This document shows, piece after piece, positions 63,426 through 64,000 of a DNA stretch of 64,000 bases. The stretch comes from Dama dama (lineage: Eukaryota > Chordata > Mammalia > Artiodactyla > Cervidae). The position numbers and the translations under genes are program-made. Under the pieces are notes generated by a model. It saw only the letters and a program-made list of their open reading frames with translations, made no database searches and was not told the origin of the DNA. The stretch is from positions 39,169,001 through 39,233,000 of the forward strand of contig NC_083696.1 of assembly GCF_033118175.1 (NCBI RefSeq), given 5' to 3'. Positions within the stretch are counted from its first letter, which is position 1; each line of letters begins with the position of its first letter.

Positions 63426-64000
63426 GGCCTCCTATCTACTAAAGGCTCTCCCATAACTAACACCCCGCTTATACTCCAACTTTTAAAAGCAGCTAACATG
63501 CCAGCTGAAGTAGGCATCATGCATTGCTGAGGTCACCATGTGGCCTCAGACTCCATTTCACAGGGCAACGATGCCTCAGACAGAGAAGCAAAACAAGCCT
63601 CCCTAGGATCATCAGCTCAACAACTTATAGTAATCCCCAACATGAAGCCCCTTTACCTCCCTGAAGAAAAAACACAGTTATTACAAGAGGGAGCCCAACC
63701 ATAAGGAGACTGGTTACAAAAACAGGGCTGCTATATCCTTCCTCAATCTCAGGCCACACAGATTCTTTCAGACATTCATCCGGCCCTACACGTAGGCACT
63801 AAACTTCTTTATCATCTCCTAAGACCTCTTATCACCTATCCTAACCTCCTTTCACTCCTACAACAAATCAGTCACTCTTCCATTTTCTGTTCCTCAGTCT
63901 CACCACAGGGAGTCCTAAAGCCTATTCCCTCATTCCCAACACATCAGGCTCAAGGACACAACCCAGGAGAGGACTGGCAAGTTGACTTCATTCACCTGTC
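63426..64000 (+). pseudogene. pol: RNase H end and integrase N-terminus, stops; cut by window end
   Basis: Same frame as the preceding RNase H piece, with stops TGA 63528 and TAA 63702. NDASDREAK supplies the last RNase H Asp. The integrase zinc domain shows HPALH, but the later CxxC reads CSSV, so one Cys is missing. The window ends at the beginning of the catalytic core (WQVDF, first Asp). Confidence 0.82.

Larger units (their letters stand above)
58925..64000 (+). mobile_element. Class I endogenous retrovirus, tRNA-Phe type, 5' part (runs off the window)
   Basis: Order: 5' LTR, PBS, leader with a donor-like site, gag, pro, RT, RNase H, start of integrase. Gammaretrovirus-like features are the MGNSQSQP gag start, a DTGA protease, and an RT/RNase H/IN order without a separate pro frame. 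The PBS fits tRNA-Phe, used by ERV-F/Fc-type elements. Gag and pol are broken by several frameshifts and stops. Env and the 3' LTR lie outside the window. Confidence 0.9.

Noticed and set aside
1..64000. CRISPR arrays, operons, phage or bacterial mobile elements
   Set aside because: None present; the sequence is mammalian throughout.

Overview
This is mammalian, ruminant (cattle-type) nuclear DNA. The density of Bov-tA SINEs, BovB (RTE) LINE pieces and CHR-type tRNA SINEs is diagnostic of ruminants, and the only host gene has long introns with GT-AG splice sites. Almost all stand-alone open frames of 60-170 codons lie inside these repeats and are not genes.

Region 3.9-49.0 kb, minus strand: one host gene, ADAM7, read exon by exon. 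I could place 21 coding exons, from the signal-peptide exon (start codon 48982-48980) to a cytoplasmic-tail exon (3930-3874). All 20 introns have GT-AG ends and the phase is kept throughout, giving 756 sense codons. Domains in order are signal peptide, prodomain, metalloproteinase with the catalytic Glu replaced by Gln (HQLGHNLGMSH), disintegrin, Cys-rich, EGF-like, transmembrane helix and short tail. No stop codon occurs before the donor of the last exon found, so a further 3' exon must exist or that donor is not used. The EGF-like domain has Trp where I expect its last Cys.

The introns hold about 20 Bov-tA SINEs, older CHR, MIR, L1 and hAT-type repeats, a nearly full-length BovB LINE (17.2-20.6 kb, plus) and a second large BovB copy (30.6-32.5 kb, minus) carrying a nested Bov-tA with its target duplication. 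Three structures are not explained by repeat families: a 109-bp perfect tandem duplication in intron 11, a 106-bp perfect direct repeat on both sides of exon 5, and a 243-bp AT-rich palindrome in intron 3.

Region 49.0-58.9 kb is intergenic, upstream of ADAM7, and holds repeats and no gene I can support.

Region 58.9-64.0 kb, plus strand, is the 5' part of a class I endogenous retrovirus: 5' LTR, a primer-binding site fitting tRNA-Phe, gag, pro, RT/RNase H and the start of integrase. It is cut by the window end, so env and the 3' LTR are not visible. It is dead in every major frame (frameshifts, stops, altered RT active site, damaged zinc motifs). The tRNA-Phe site suggests an ERV-F/Fc-type lineage. 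Its LTR begins exactly where a BovB copy breaks off, which suggests it landed in BovB. I found no CRISPR, operon or clearly new molecular system; the most notable items are the structural repeats and the lineage and nesting of the retrovirus.
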